Shown piece by piece: positions 49,035 to 61,644 of a stretch of 64,000 nt of DNA. Location of the stretch: positions 9,214,024-9,278,023 of the forward strand of contig NC_053115.1 in the NCBI RefSeq assembly GCF_010015445.1, read 5' to 3'. Position 1 is the stretch's first letter, and each line of letters starts with the position of its first letter. The notes under the pieces were generated by a model that saw only the letters and a program-made list of their open reading frames with translations, made no database searches and had not been told where the DNA came from. The position numbers were made by a program, and so were the translations under genes. This DNA is from Perca fluviatilis (lineage: Eukaryota > Chordata > Actinopteri > Perciformes > Percidae).

Positions 49035-49089
49035 CTGTGTACATGGCTGCCTAGTCTGTGCATATGTGTGTGTTTGTGTGGCTGCTAGC

Positions 49090-49240
49090 TGATGCAGTCT
49101 GTGACATATTGAGGTAATAAAAAGCTCCTCTGCAGGGACGGCTGTGGCCCACTAATTAAACACCTCCTCCTATGCGACCTTATTGCAGGCGCCAGTAGCC
49201 ATAGAATCCAACAACATCTTTTGGGCCATGCGTCAAACTG
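49090..49240. other. Candidate short conserved non-coding element
   Basis: GTAATAAAAAGCTCCTCTGC and CACTAATTAAACACCTCC in unique sequence beside a GT repeat. Weak, texture-based. Confidence 0.2.
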
Positions 49241-49594
49241 CATCTCCCATCTCTGAATCATAGGAAAGAGGGATAAGGGGGGAGGAACTGAAGAGATGCA
49301 AGGTCATTACCTTGGAAAATTCCATTTTACACAAAATTATCTCCTCACTCGGAATCAAGGTAGGCCTATAATGCAAGACGCAGACTTGTTTTCACAGCTC
49401 TATAAAAAAAAAACATTTAGTCTGGCAATTTTTGGACCACTGTGCTCATGATTTGTCCACAATGTCAAAAAAAGGGTAGGGTTGAGGTCCATTTATGTTC
49501 TGCTGATGATGTACCTTCAAAGGGTCATAGTTGATCCATAAGGTACTAATATGTACTTTTTGTAGGTTGATAAGGTCCATATCAATCAATGAAT

Positions 49595-49670
49595 CCATCA
49601 ATCAATTTTATTGTCACATGAAATCATACAAGGTACAATTCCTGTGAAATGTAATCCCATCAGCTCCTTT
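49595..49670 (+). mobile_element. Retroelement-tail-like fragment
   Basis: CAATCAATTTTATTGTCACA ... ACAAGGTACAATTCCTGTGA ... AATCCCATCAGCTCC resembles a fish repeat recognised from memory; short. Confidence 0.35.
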
Positions 49671-50377
49671 AACATGCATGATTCATCATGAAGCAGAATA
49701 TGGCTGTCAGATCTGCACACATAAAAAGGGTGCCCCGGTTGAATGGCACTGGCACACCAGGACCCAGCCAACTCTCGGCGAAAGGGCACCACAGCTCACA
49801 ACATCCTGCTGGAAACAGGCACAGAGGCACGGAGGCCATCCAGCTCATCGTCTGACTCCTGCACACTGGCTAGCAGGAATGCCACATTTTCCTTGGTGTT
49901 TACTATGATGTTTACATTTGAAAACTTGAGCCAACTGGCTAACTTGCCCAGGCTAGCAGAGACGGCAGGATATTAGGAGGTTAGCAGAGTCGGCAGGAGA
50001 CTGGCAAATTGATTTCCCAATTCAGTTGGCGACTCTGCTCTGCGGCTGCAGAGCTGATGAATTGACGACTGAATTGGCGACCAAATGGAGTGTCGCCTCT
50101 TCTTTGCCTGTATGTGTTAGATGTTATTGTTGTGCTAATGTTAGTTGTTTTCCAAAGTTACTAGCTTATCAGCATTTTCGGCCACAATTCTATGGAATAT
50201 TATGTTTTATTTTATGCTACAATTTACTTGAACAACCAGAACAAGTTAAATTAAACAAGTGACATTAAATTGAATTAATTAAATGTAAATTACCTTTCAA
50301 ATCAAGACAACATTAAATATATCTCATTAAATATATCTTTTTTTTTTTTATTAAATATATCTAACACTGCATTCAGT

Positions 50378-50416
50378 GTGCGTGTGTGTGCGGCGGTGTG
50401 TGTGTGCGCGTGCGTG

Positions 50417-50484
<68 letters not shown>
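50378..50484. repeat. Long (GT)n microsatellite with GC variants
   Basis: GTGCG and GCGGCG variants at the left, then about 35 uninterrupted GT units. Confidence 0.95.
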
Positions 50485-50487
<3 letters not shown>

Positions 50488-50851
50488 CAGGCCTGCTGAA
50501 TGAAGGTGTCCTCTGATTTGGTCCGTTGAGGGGCGAGGGTCAGCGCGACAGATGACTCAGCACCTGTCACCAGCCGAGTCCCACTCATCAGTCACCACCT
50601 CCATATGCTGCCCATTAAAATCAGACATGTGGGCACTTGGCTGGCAAAGTCCACACACCTAGTGACCCTTTCCACATCTGTTGACAAAGCCTTAAACACA
50701 TGCAGCACGGAGAAGGGGGAAAGGACAGTCAACAGGGGAAAGAGAGAAGAATATTTTTTTAAATGGTCCGTATACTCAAATTACACAGTTATAAAGGTGC
50801 CTTTTATAAGGGTACTGTCATTTTGTTTGTGTACCACTGAGGGTGAGTTGC

Positions 50852-50908
50852 AGAAACATTTCGTTGGACAGCTGCTGTCCAATGACAATAAAAGGTATTC
50901 TATTCTAA
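50852..50908 (+). mobile_element. LINE 3'-end fragment
   Basis: AATGACAATAAAAGGTATTC followed by TATTCTA is the characteristic 3' end of a fish LINE; only the tail is recognisable. Confidence 0.45.
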
Positions 50909-51719
50909 AGCTGCTGTTAATTATATTTCTTATTGATAACGAATCCAAACTGGTCACAAAAATATATACTTTTATTTTTTTAGTATTTCCACAGCTGGGC
51001 ATCGTAGTTTTTAGCAAACATTACTCAAACAGCAGTACATTTTCTGGGGACTATTTTCAACTGTGGATTAATATGCGATAGTATTTCCTTCAACAGAATG
51101 GTGTATGAGGGATCAAGTCAACTGTTTTTTTTTTATAGTTTTTTGAAAACAATGAAAGCCTATGGTATGGAGGCTGTATATCAGACTTTGGCTACACAGA
51201 CAATACTTAAAAAAAAACAATTAAAAAACTTAAAAAGACACACCAGACTTTAAAGATTCTTATCTGAGATTTCTGCTACCACCCAAATACAATGTATGTA
51301 ATAGAATATTGATTGTGGTACTCACAGCTTTGATATATTATAATATTATATTTTAGAAATGTCAAAGCGAGTGGTGTGTTTTTCCAGACACTGTGTTCAA
51401 CTCCACATAATCCACAGACCTCACTGTGAAGAGTGGGAATACATACACAAAACACAAAACACTTTTCCTACCACACAAGTGCAATTTTTGTTTGATGTTT
51501 TTATGCAACTTCCTTGCCTTCGCCCCTTTTTTGGGACTATTTTCCATCTCAGTACACTTACTATAATTACTATTTATGTTGGTGCACATAGTATTTAATA
51601 CCATTCATTTTAGTTTTTCATGCTTGATTTGTAAATAGTAGATTTTCTTAAGGTATGTTCTTAATGTATTCTAGTTTGATTCTAAGTGTTTTTTAACATT
51701 ACTTGTCTATGTATCTGTT
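50909..51719. other. Intergenic, AT-rich, probably decayed repeats
   Basis: Several stretches (ACTATTTTCAACTGTGGATT; GCAACTTCCTTGCCTTCG) have repeat-like texture but cannot be assigned. Open frames up to 158 codons (50605-51081) show no family resemblance. Confidence 0.35.
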
Positions 51720-51792
51720 CTTGTACTTCTGCTGCTGTGACACTTGAATTTCCCTGTGTGTTTGATCGATATAGCTGACCTTATCTTATCTT
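51720..51792 (+). mobile_element. LINE 3'-end fragment
   Basis: TGCTGCTGTGACACTTGAAT, TTCCCTGTGTGTTTGATCGA and a final TTATCTTATCTTAC form the tail of a fish LINE. Confidence 0.5.
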
Positions 51793-52154
51793 ACTTTCTA
51801 CAAAAGATATAGTACCTATAACACCTGGTGATGGTATGTTCTTTGGACAATCCATTGTAATAGTGACATTGTCTCCAGAAAAACAAGTTCCTGGGCACAT
51901 ATATACTGATAGAGTTATGTGTTGTTTGCATTTTGTGTAGACCTAATTTTAACTGCTTTATTTAAGGCAACACCATTAGATCTCAGTTGTAGGGTTTAAA
52001 AGATGCACATAAGCAGTTTAACCTGAATTAGACCTTTACAGAAGAACGGCCTGTAGCCGGAGTAAGGCCATGCATATAAGTGAAGCCTGAGAAAGAGAAA
52101 GAGAGACATGAAATGGGGGCGTATGAGTTCAAAGATGAAGAGACATTTGCTCTC

Positions 52155-52157
<3 letters not shown>

Positions 52158-52227
<70 letters not shown>
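52158..52227. repeat. Long (GT)n microsatellite
   Basis: About 34 GT units. Confidence 0.95.
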
Positions 52228-52231
<4 letters not shown>

Positions 52232-52479
52232 TTGGTGCAAATCAGTGTGCATGTGTGATTGCAAGCCTAATATGCCTGTTTGTGTATGTGTGAAAATGCA
52301 AGCGTGTGTGCACTTGAGTGACTGTGCAATAGAAATGCAGAGGGCATTCTCTTCAAACGGATGGTATTCAAAGAGCAGGGAGTTTCAAAAGGAGACAGCA
52401 CTGAGGGCAGTCGGGTTTGAACTGTGTTTGTGCAAGCAGTCTGCCTTTAAAAAAGGGAAAAAATGAATTCCTGAAATGC

Positions 52480-53340
52480 AATCACTGAGTTTTCTTAGAG
52501 GAGGAGAGAATATTAGGAGAAATAAATAGAAAGCGGTGGAGCCAGAGAGACAGAGAGAAAGTGAGTTTACTTACCAACCAGAGAGCAGAGAGAGGAATAA
52601 GAGAGAGGAGGGAGTTGTAGACTGGAAGGCAAGAGGAAGAACGTCAGGGGGAGAAAGAAATAGAGAAAGAGGAGGACACATAGAGGGAGAACATTGGCCT
52701 GGGGCGCTGCTACGTGCTGCGCCTCCTTTCTCCTCTTTCTTCAGGAGACTCAGAGAGGAGGAAAGAAAAAGAGAGTAGACGAGAAAGAACAAAAACCCAC
52801 TTTCCATCCGTACCTATGGGAGCGCTGAATCTGACTGTGCCCCATATAGCTGCACCGATCTGACCTCTGCGCTGCTGGAGTGATGGCTAGTAAATTAGCA
52901 TGTCAGTGGCCCAGTGCCCCGTCACGCCGGCTCCCTCACACACATAATAAACACACTCCATCACCTGTTTGGCCCAACCATACCGCCCAAAGAGAGCATA
53001 TTAATTATAGATGTACGTTAAATTACTTTCATTACCTCCCCTGCTCAGTGGACGGGAGAGAGACAGGGATGATGGATGAAAAGGGGTTTGCTTTACCTCC
53101 CCAAGTAGTGAACGCCCCTTCTTTTACTTTCTCTAACTCTTTTCCCGCCCTTGTATTTTCTATTTTGCACCAATTCCTCCATATTCTGTGTTTTTTCACT
53201 GTTTGTCTCTCTGTCTTGTGACTGTTTTTTTCTTACTGTGACACAGACTAGATAGTTGGAGAAAGGCAGGTTGCAGATTGAGTTGTAAGGGTGGCTACTC
53301 TATTGAGTTAAGGCTACAACTGAACATAAGAATCAACAGC
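52480..53340. other. Purine-rich then unique intergenic sequence
   Basis: 52490-52790 is strongly A/G-biased (AGAGAGA-type). 52850-53050 is balanced and includes GCATATTAATTATAGATG. No gene supported. Confidence 0.35.
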
Positions 53341-53346
53341 AGAGAT

Positions 53347-53775
53347 AGTATAGCATGTCATAAAAAATGCCACAAAAAGTTATATTATAGTATGTCATAA
53401 AAAGTAATTAAAAACTGAAATTATCACACAAAGTCATTCTATAGTATGCCATAACAATTCTCATAAAAAGACATAGTATAATATGTCATAAAAATTTTGT
53501 AAAAAGTCATTGTATAGTTTGTCATAAAAAATATCATAAAAGTCATAGTAGAGTATGCCATAGAAAGTCATAAGAAGTCATAGTATAGTATGTCATAAAA
53601 CAAATTTAAAAAGTCATAGTATAGTATGTTATAAAAACTGTTGTAAAAGGTCATAATTTAGGTCATAATGTCATAAAAAGTCATAATATAGTATGCCATA
53701 CAAAGTCATAAGGAGTCATACTATATTATGTCATAGAAATGTCATGGTCATAGTATAGTACGCCATACAAAGTTA
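53347..53775 (+). repeat. Minisatellite, imperfect ~36-bp unit
   Basis: Roughly eleven imperfect copies of a unit built on TAGTATGTCATAAAAA and AGTCATAGTA. Most spacings between successive TAGTATG words are 35-38 bases, with at least one longer. Units differ by point changes and small indels, so the array is old. Confidence 0.8.
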
Positions 53776-53789
53776 AACGAAGTCCCATC

Positions 53790-53925
53790 TCGTTATCTCT
53801 GCTAGCGGGGCTTAGCACCGTCCAGGATGGTTGTGATTTGTTTAAAGATAGTTTTTTTCCACTATCCCAGAATAGATAGGTGGTGTAGCCAGTGCTGACA
53901 GATCGCTGTGGAGAAAATCAAGGGC
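53790..53925 (+). mobile_element. AAGAAATGC-family fragment, copy 3
   Basis: GCGGGGCTTAGCACCGTCCA, GATTTGTTTAAAGATAG and TGACAGATCGCTGTGG are diverged versions of the end of the family seen at 32230 and 40601. It abuts the minisatellite. Confidence 0.45.
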
Positions 53926-54237
53926 ATGGTGAAACCGTACACAGTTCAGATGTAGTAGTACAGTGGGCAATCAGTGGGCTGACTGTGAATAAATGAATGA
54001 TGTGTTAAAGTGACTGAATCAACTAAATCCTTGCATATAAAGATATTTAGATCATTCAAAGTTTTCTCTATGTTTAAGGCAAAGTTTTAGTCTGTAGTCT
54101 TGTAAATTAAACTTGGAAAACTTGTGGAAAACCAATCTCATCTTCTTTATAGGAACATGTAGTGACATTTCAGATGGCTCTTGATGAAACATACTATTTA
54201 AGCCCTTTTTGATGAACTTTTGCTCAGATGTTATTAC

Positions 54238-54300
54238 TAACTAGTCTTGCATTGCCAGACCCTCGCCCACAGCTCTGCTCAGGAGAGTCTGGCTAGACAT
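54238..54300 (+). mobile_element. Fragment of terminal sequence of a fish DNA element
   Basis: CTAGTCTTGCATTGCCAGAC followed by CCTCGCCC and GAGAGTCTGGCTAGAC. The two sides are partly inverted, resembling the terminal part of the AAGAAATGC family. Confidence 0.45.
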
Positions 54301-54449
54301 GTGCATGTTCTAATTAAGATTTGACCTGGAAATAGCAACACTCTTGTGTTGTCTAGCAATATCCCTCAGTGTATTCCCTGAGCAAATAAAGCATCACATC
54401 TGTACTTCAAACCTAAAGGCCACTGTAGGATGCTCAGTTTGTGTGCATA

Positions 54450-54549
<100 letters not shown>

Positions 54550-55033
54550 ACTTGTCCTTGCTTCACTGTGTTCTATAAGTTTGATCTCACTCCGGCGAGG
54601 GAAGCATTACATTGGTAGCCTGTGCTTGCTCAATGCCAAGCCTATCTAATCTCTGCTGCTCCTAAACATCCCATTCAATTTCTTCTGTTGATTGATGCCA
54701 GTGCTCTTTGAGCCCTCTGGGAACACATTTTCCTTACAGTTTGTCTCCGATACGCTTGTGTAAGACCACTCCAGATTCATCAGGTCAGCCACCTATTGTA
54801 AACAACTGAGATCTGATTCGCACAGATCCAAAGGTCAGGAGAAGGGCTGATAATCAACATCCAGACACCAGTCTCTTGTCCACACTGGATCCATTTATCT
54901 AGGTAGATGCTGATGAACACAAAATGTTTGGCGCATACTGGTCGGATGTTTTCATGAATGAGTGATACCCAATTACAATCACGTACTCCCAAGTTTACTA
55001 TTAGTTTAACAAGAACTGACAGTTGGTACATGG

Positions 55034-55812
55034 CATTGTTGTAGTCAAGACCACTTAAACCAAGACCAAGTCATTACCAAGACCATAGTGTATCAAGACC
55101 GAGACAAGACCAACACTTTGAGGGGTTGAGACCAAGACAAAGACAGTGCGAGACCAAGTCAAGACCAAGACCAGACCAAACAACTGAAACATACAGTATA
55201 TACACAACTAGCTAATATGTATAGCTAATATTCATGTGAAGAGATTTCTGGAGAGTTTTGGTACAGAGGCAGATTGATAAATAATCATAATATATTAATA
55301 ATATTTTTATCACTTATACTTAGCTTACCTTTCTTTATGCTTCCTTACTTAGTGCAGATACAAATTTTAGGTGGTCCCAAATGTGTCAGTTATTGTTACA
55401 TTGCAGAATTTACACACTGCTGTGCGTTTTCTTTTAGATGTTTAGCAAATAAACTCTTTAAAAAATATAATAAATAAAATGTAATAAATAAAATGTTATT
55501 ACAGACGATTTGGCTGACATCTCCCAGACAGCCAGAGCTTCTTCTCCTGTCACCTAGTGTGTGTTAAGGGGCGCGGGGAATGGGGGTTAACAGTAACACA
55601 TTTCAAACTAGAAATGACTGAATGAGTTATTGGTTGCATTTGAAGCAGGAAGTTTGACATCCACTCACAGTAATGATCTTAACACATAAATCCGACGATA
55701 CACAGGCAATTTAGTGATATCCCTGCAGTTGCGGTCTTGAAATAAAATCCTGAGTCCTCTTCATCCGAGACCGGTCTCAAGACCAAGAACGATCTCAAGT
55801 ACTACAACACTG
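55034..55812 (-). mobile_element. hAT-type transposon, AGTGTTGTAGTACT family (copy B), 779 bp
   Basis: Flanks GTACATGG (55026-55033) and ATACATGG (55813-55820) match at 7 of 8 bases. Left CATTGTTGTAGTCAAGACCA and right AAGTACTACAACACTG form the inverted ends. Interior GACCAAGACC words are the reverse complement of copy A at 8455-8883, so B is in opposite orientation and fuller. No transposase. Confidence 0.8.
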
Positions 55813-55820
55813 ATACATGG

Positions 55821-57536
55821 CGATACATTCTAATTGTAGTCCTCATTAAGAGCCGAGTAAGAAACTCAATCACAGCTTATTTTCTCTTTAGGAACTTACT
55901 TTTTTCATTTGCAGCCATGAATGCCACTTTGTTCCAAGCTATTTTCAATTAAATTAAATTTTCCAGCTATGTCGACACCCATCCTACTGAGGGGTCTTTA
56001 GCGAAACACTGAAACCCATTATGGAAGGGCTCTGAACACCAAAGGGATGGAGAATTTACCTACTGAGGAGGCTCATATTAATCTCAGGAGAGATGTGACA
56101 AACCACATAACATTGCAGTAACTATGAAATTACTACAAAATAGGAAATTATTCATAATTCTTGCTATTTTCTTTTTTTTGTATTGCTCTACAGTATTTTT
56201 TGTAACCAGCATAGCCTTGTCACCTGACCACCTACACCCTCTGGAGACCCAGAAGTCTTTTTAACCATTGAGCATAGAGTACAACAGTCATGAAGTTCAG
56301 AGAAAACACACATGGAGGGCGGGCTGTAGGAGGGTCAGCAGGCCAGAGGGGAACAGGAGGTGAGAGGAAATATAATAATGATAAACAGATTTCAGGTCAC
56401 AGCGCCCATCGACTCGTCTCTGGGGTACTTTTCCACCTTGTCATGTCCAAAGACCTTGCCTAATACTCAGAGAAGGGACAGGAGATAGCACCAGTGTAGG
56501 TTTGTTTGCGCGTGCATGTCTAATTTATTGGCCCGCTGATTTGCTGATGTGTGTGGGGCTGCATGCAGCTCAGAGCACTAGCCTGGAACATCTGGGCCTT
56601 GCTTCATTAGGTGCCCACGCCCTTAAGCTGCTGACATTTCCAAACTTATTCCCCAGTCCTGTAATTGTTGTGAAAAATTGGCAATGGCCACCGACATTGA
56701 GAAGCTGTGTGGTAGATCTCGATTTGACGGCATTTCTCTTGTGCCTGAGTGTCATTTACCTCCCTGCTTGGATGTGGAATGCAAAAACTGTACACTAAGT
56801 GATGAAGGAAATGAGACCGGACTATGTATTCACCTCATTTAAAGAACAAAGTTATCCTACGCAACACAGGGCAAATTTTAGAATATACAGTATATTAAAT
56901 AAAACACAGAATGAGATAAATGGGATTTTATTCAGGTCAACAATATAGTGTTAACCATATTATCTATGGTACATTGTGCATATGTAAGATGTCAGAAGAT
57001 AAAATACAGTTCTAATCTAATTAGTAAACTAAAGCTTTCATTAAATTCTCTGGAACACAGAATCCAAAAAGCTGCCATTAAATATAACAATATAATATCG
57101 CACCTTCTTTTTGTCACTCACTCCAACAAACACATTCACTCACATGCACAAATACAGAGCATCAAATCAATTAACAGTGCATGCAAATCCATTTTCGCCC
57201 ATTGAACAAATGTCACTGGGAAATGTCAACACGAAACTATTACATCACTGTGGAACACACATTGTAGTTTATAAACCAATTGCCAGTTTTGTGATGTACA
57301 ACACGAGTGCAACACATCTCATGACGAGGTTATGCACATCTCCGCAAGAACAATTAAAACATTTATAGACCGATTAGATCACTGTGCAATGAACAGCTAG
57401 GAATCACAAAACAGAAGGTGTTGGTCTGTGATCATGTAAAACATACTGCAAACATTCACTCTCATATGTATATATTGTGGCTGTGCGCATTTCAGCATTC
57501 CCTGTGACTTGGGAATTTTGTACAAACATTTATGGT
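55821..57536. other. Intergenic, nothing recognised
   Basis: AT-rich unique sequence. Frames of up to 98 codons (56502-56798) lack any family resemblance. Confidence 0.5.
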
Positions 57537-58015
57537 CCTCACAGGATGAAGCCTACTGACTTTGGTGATCCTCTGACTTTTGGTCTAGTGAAACTAACAG
57601 TTCAAAATGTTCACTTATCCTGTTAAATATCTTAACATCTACTTAGGATTGGAACAAAGGTTGGTAGAGACAGCCTTGTTGCCTAGACGATGAATCTGGA
57701 GATTTCGGACTTATCCTAGATAGCACCACCATGCAGGTTACAAAATTGTAACCACGTTGGTGAGTCCCTGACTCTTCATCTAAAAGACATCACCAGAGTA
57801 AAAATGATAAAAATGTTAAAATTACTTGCAAAGCTAATTACGTACCCATTGGCATCAGCAGTGCTCTGTGATAATTAGCTAATGTTAACATTCTAACACA
57901 CTACACTGAAGATGGGGAAGATGGTAAACCTGCTAAACATCAGCATGTTAGCATCGTCATTGTGAGAATGTTAGCATGCTGATGTTAGCATTTAGCTAGC
58001 AGTGCCCAAGTACAG
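57537..58015 (+). mobile_element. Dispersed repeat (CAGGATGAAGCC ... GTTAGCATGCTGATGTTAGC)
   Basis: CACAGGATGAAGCCTACTGA and TTTGGTGATCCTCTGACTTT mark the left part. The right part is TGTTAGCATGCTGATGTTAG and AGCATTTAGCTAGC. Both belong to a fish repeat with a TTAGCATG-rich end. A short relative is at 21670. Confidence 0.6.
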
Positions 58016-58513
58016 CTCTTGTTGCTTGTTAAATTACTTAAATGGTTAAACAAATATGAATGTTGAAACGACTGAATAAGTGTGTGGAAGTGCGGGTCCA
58101 ACTGTTTTATGTGCATTTTCCATTTGTGCATAAAAAACCTGAGTGGAAAAAAATGTAAATGAAAACTTTTAGGTGGAAAGATGGTGCAACGATAAAAGCA
58201 AAATACGGCAAAGTGAATTGGAAACAGACTCTGAATAAATAATGGTGTACATTAAGCATGTGACTTACTGTATATGTCACGCAGACTTCCACTGAAGAGA
58301 CTAAAAATTGTGGCAGACGAAACCGAGCGATAAGGAGACGGTAGCCGTTGTCAAATGACTTGATACAAACAGGAATGCCATATTTCCAGCACATTTTCTA
58401 CGTCGTTCTTTCAGGTTCAACTGGCGCTCCTTTAAATCGCATCATCTTGTTGAACCCTTTTCTTCTGCAGTGATTAAAAAACATATAAATGGAGAGTTAA
58501 ATTTAATTCCCAT

Positions 58514-58806
58514 TTAATTAGGGGTTTCTGCATTCTCCAGACGTGGATCTCTCTGAGCACCGTTCTTCTCTTTAGCCTGAGGCTCAGTCTGTTCCATCAC
58601 TGCTTTCATCTCTGCGTCTGAGGTGCTGTGGTCATGGTTCTCTATGGTTTTTTGGTTCTGCTCGCTGTCCTCTGCTGGCTTCTCCCTCTCCAGCATGTAA
58701 TAGTTGTAGATGTTCATGAGGAAGAGAAAGAGCCCAGCAATCACGATCACCGAGCCGCTCATTAAGAAAAGGTATTTGTATTCACCAAAGATGTCCACCA
58801 GTAACC
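58514..58806 (-). CDS. slc16a7: Monocarboxylate transporter 2-like, last coding exon
   Basis: The minus-strand acceptor is a C/T-rich run ending CACACAG at 58807. The exon starts GG, completing the Gly codon split at 63699, and continues LLVDIFGEYKYLFLMSGS, then a hydrophobic TM12 (VIVIAGLFLFLMNIYNYY). A hydrophilic cytoplasmic tail of about 60 residues follows, rich in Glu, Lys, Asn and Gln. The stop is TAA at 58514-58516. Joined to the upstream exon, GPPAG-GLLVDIFGEYKY fits the TM11-TM12 loop of MCT1/MCT2 proteins, where a D-x-x-G-[ED]-YKY motif is conserved. The tail is diverged from the mammalian proteins, as is usual for this family. No internal stop or frameshift is seen. The exon is preceded by a 4892-bp intron containing GT repeats and fish transposon remnants. 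Confidence 0.85.
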
Positions 58807-60234
58807 CTGTGTGGAGAAGGGCAGAAGGGTGCAAAGAAATTATATTTCAAACCAAGCAAGCGTCAGTTGTACCTATTTTATGCCACACTATGTCTAAACA
58901 AAAACACACTTGGGAAATGTTGTGCACCACGACAAGCAAAACTCAATAGGTCACTGAATACTGTCTTCATTCGACCACTTTACAACTTTGAAGGTGAAGA
59001 GCAAGACCAAACTCAGATTTGGCTTCTGTGTGCGCGAGGGAGTGAGAGTGAGCACCGACAATTTGAGAAGAGCCATGTCGGAAATGACAGCGGGCCATTA
59101 CACCTTTCCTGGCTCTCCGTGCGTCTCTGGGAAGGCAATTTGGACGGCTGCTACCAAAACGAATCAGAAGAGAGGCCCATTCTCAGAGCCATAAATATCG
59201 AGCTCAAGTCTGCAGAAAGTGACAAATGTAGTTTAGATCAGATTTTAGCCTCCAGGTTTTCAGAGTGCGTTTCTGACAACCTGGTTCAGGTTTATTTTCC
59301 TCCAACCTTGTATGACTCCATTACTTATCAGCTTCGAAGGAACCTTTATTGCAAAGCAAGTTACAGTATCTTATCAAAATCTATTAAATTAAAAAAGGTC
59401 TACCTTGGCAGGTCTCCTTAAGTGTGCCAATTACCATCTTTACGACAAACAATGATGATAACAATTGTGTGTGTGCATGTACCATACTGGGAGGGGTCAC
59501 TTTGTATTTGGATCTCAAAGCAGTGTGTATCACCTGATTGATAGCACTCATCTGGTGTGTGTACGACAATGACCATCACATTCATTAAGACAGCATTTGA
59601 TTGGCTGAGTGGTAATTAAGTCCATCTGGCATAGTCACCTCTTTCTTTTTTAATGTATTCACAGCTTAATTACGGCCCAGGTACAGGACTTCAATGAGAG
59701 TTTGAACTGAGCGTCATTAAACACCCAAAGCAAGAGGCTAATTACACCCACTTACCTCACTTCCTCCTAATTGGATTGACCCGGTGGTTTGGGGGTGCAG
59801 TAACAAGCAGACTGGTTAGGGGAGACATAACGATTGTGCCCTCTGGAGGAGAATGTTAGACGTGCAAGGAGGCACTTATTTACCCTATTAAATGAGCGCC
59901 TCAGAACAGACAAACTGGGGGGGCCTATATCATTTCACCTCATTAAAACTCCGGTTGGAGGCAAAGGAAAACTTTGTCAGTGTCCCAATAGCTACAGTTG
60001 ATATCATAGGCAGATCAGTACTGCAGATTCAGGATATTTAAGTAGGGTGCTAAACAGGCCTCTCTACATTAACTTGAAAGTGGACATACTGTAGATTGGT
60101 GCACAAGCTGAGCACTAGCCTAAATAAGAACTTTATACATTTTGATCTGTTTATTCTGTAATATATCAGCATTGGTCCGATGAGCAAAACTGGTCCGATG
60201 TGAACAACAGAGGATTATTTCTGTCTAGCTGCCG

Positions 60235-60361
<127 letters not shown>

Positions 60362-60877
60362 TGTTTTTTTGTTTGGCCATGCAGAGTTTGTGACGCAGTG
60401 ATGCAACGCAGCACAGGATTTACATGCTGAGGACAAAGTATTGTCCACGGTCTGGACATCTTCAGGACAGGCTCACTGATTTAAGGTGGTCCAGCTATTC
60501 TCATTTTAGTGACAAGCTGCTCCTTCAAGTTTTTTGATCTCTCCCTTGCCAACCCAGGTTAGTCATAAAAGCTAAACAGGATATATTGATTTATGATCCT
60601 AACTTTTCACAGATGTGAGTGAGTTAAACTCGACTTTCATTAAGTTATAAACTTGCTAATAAGTTGTAAAGGTAGCCTCAAACTAATACGGTTAGTTACT
60701 TGTGTTTATCATGGTGGCCCTGTAACTTCAACAGTAAATTTATGATTTATGGGCTTTTCAAAATGTTTTGCAAATAAAGAGACATTTCTTTTGCAAATTC
60801 AGTGTTTACACATTTTTCAGTATGTACAAAATATGAACATCAGAGAAACTTCTTCCATACTGTTCATATTGACATTG

Positions 60878-60955
60878 GTAAATATCGGTTATCGGCAAAC
60901 GCCAACGTTAAAATCGGTTATCAGTATCTGCCAAATTCATATCGGTGCACCCCTA
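60878..60955 (+). mobile_element. DNA-transposon end fragment (ATATCGGTGCACCCCTA)
   Basis: AAATATCGGTTATCGGCAAA, AATCGGTTATCAGTATCTG and ATATCGGTGCACCCCTA are typical of one end of a fish element. The other end is missing. Confidence 0.5.
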
Positions 60956-61256
60956 ATTATGGTTGAGAAACACACTCATCCCACATACTGCTTGTATACG
61001 TTCTAGGGGGACACTGTGCATGTGTTTAATTTAATGGCTAACAAAATGGGCTTAAGCTCACATTGGCTAAGTAGTTTTTTTTGGGTTTATTTTATCTAGC
61101 TCAGACGGGTGGACAATCAACCTTAATTACATTTTTATTGCAATTAGTAATTTTGAGGTTTTTATGTGTGGTGATTTCCAAAAATAATCTCTCAACATAC
61201 AGTGTGCTTAACAATATGTTCTACATAAGTTCTGAGACAAATTTGTAAGTTTGGGC

Positions 61257-61622
61257 CAGTGGTGGAAGAAGTATTTAGACAACGCTACGCTGTAAAAATA
61301 CTTTGTGACAAGTAAAAGGTCCTGCATTAAAAATCGTAATCAAGTAAAAGTACAAAAAGTATTAGTATCAAAATGTATTTAAAGTACCAACAGTAAAAGT
61401 ACTCATTATGCAGAATGGCCCATTTCAAAATGATTAATTATTATATTGCTGAATTCTAACTAGTGACGCATAATGTGTTCATCATTGTATGTTGTAGCTG
61501 ATAAAGGTGGAGCATTTTAATTATTTTACATATGACAAGGTAGCTTAATCTGATGTATATTTTATAGTACCTCAAAATGTCAAAATTGTACATAAGTACA
61601 GTATTTCAGTAAATGTTACTGG
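61257..61622 (+). mobile_element. Non-autonomous DNA transposon (CAGTGGTGGAAGAAGT family)
   Basis: The left end CAGTGGTGGAAGAAGTATTT, then AGTAAAAGGTCCTGCATTAA, GTATTAGTATCAAAATGTAT, AAAGTACTCATTATGCAGAA, and near the end GTACATAAGTACAGTATTTC. This is a well-known, very abundant fish family. The expected right terminal CCACCACTG is missing, so the right end is truncated. Confidence 0.7.
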
Positions 61623-61644
61623 TTTGGGCTATATAAATAACTTG

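Noticed and set aside
53347..53775. CRISPR-like array (repeated units with variable parts)
   Set aside because: Units are imperfect, spacers are not distinct and the genome is animal; it is a minisatellite.
58807..58834. Start of the MCT2-like last exon at the ATG at 58834
   Set aside because: That ATG lies upstream of the AG acceptor at 58807 in intron; the exon joins the 63699 donor in phase.
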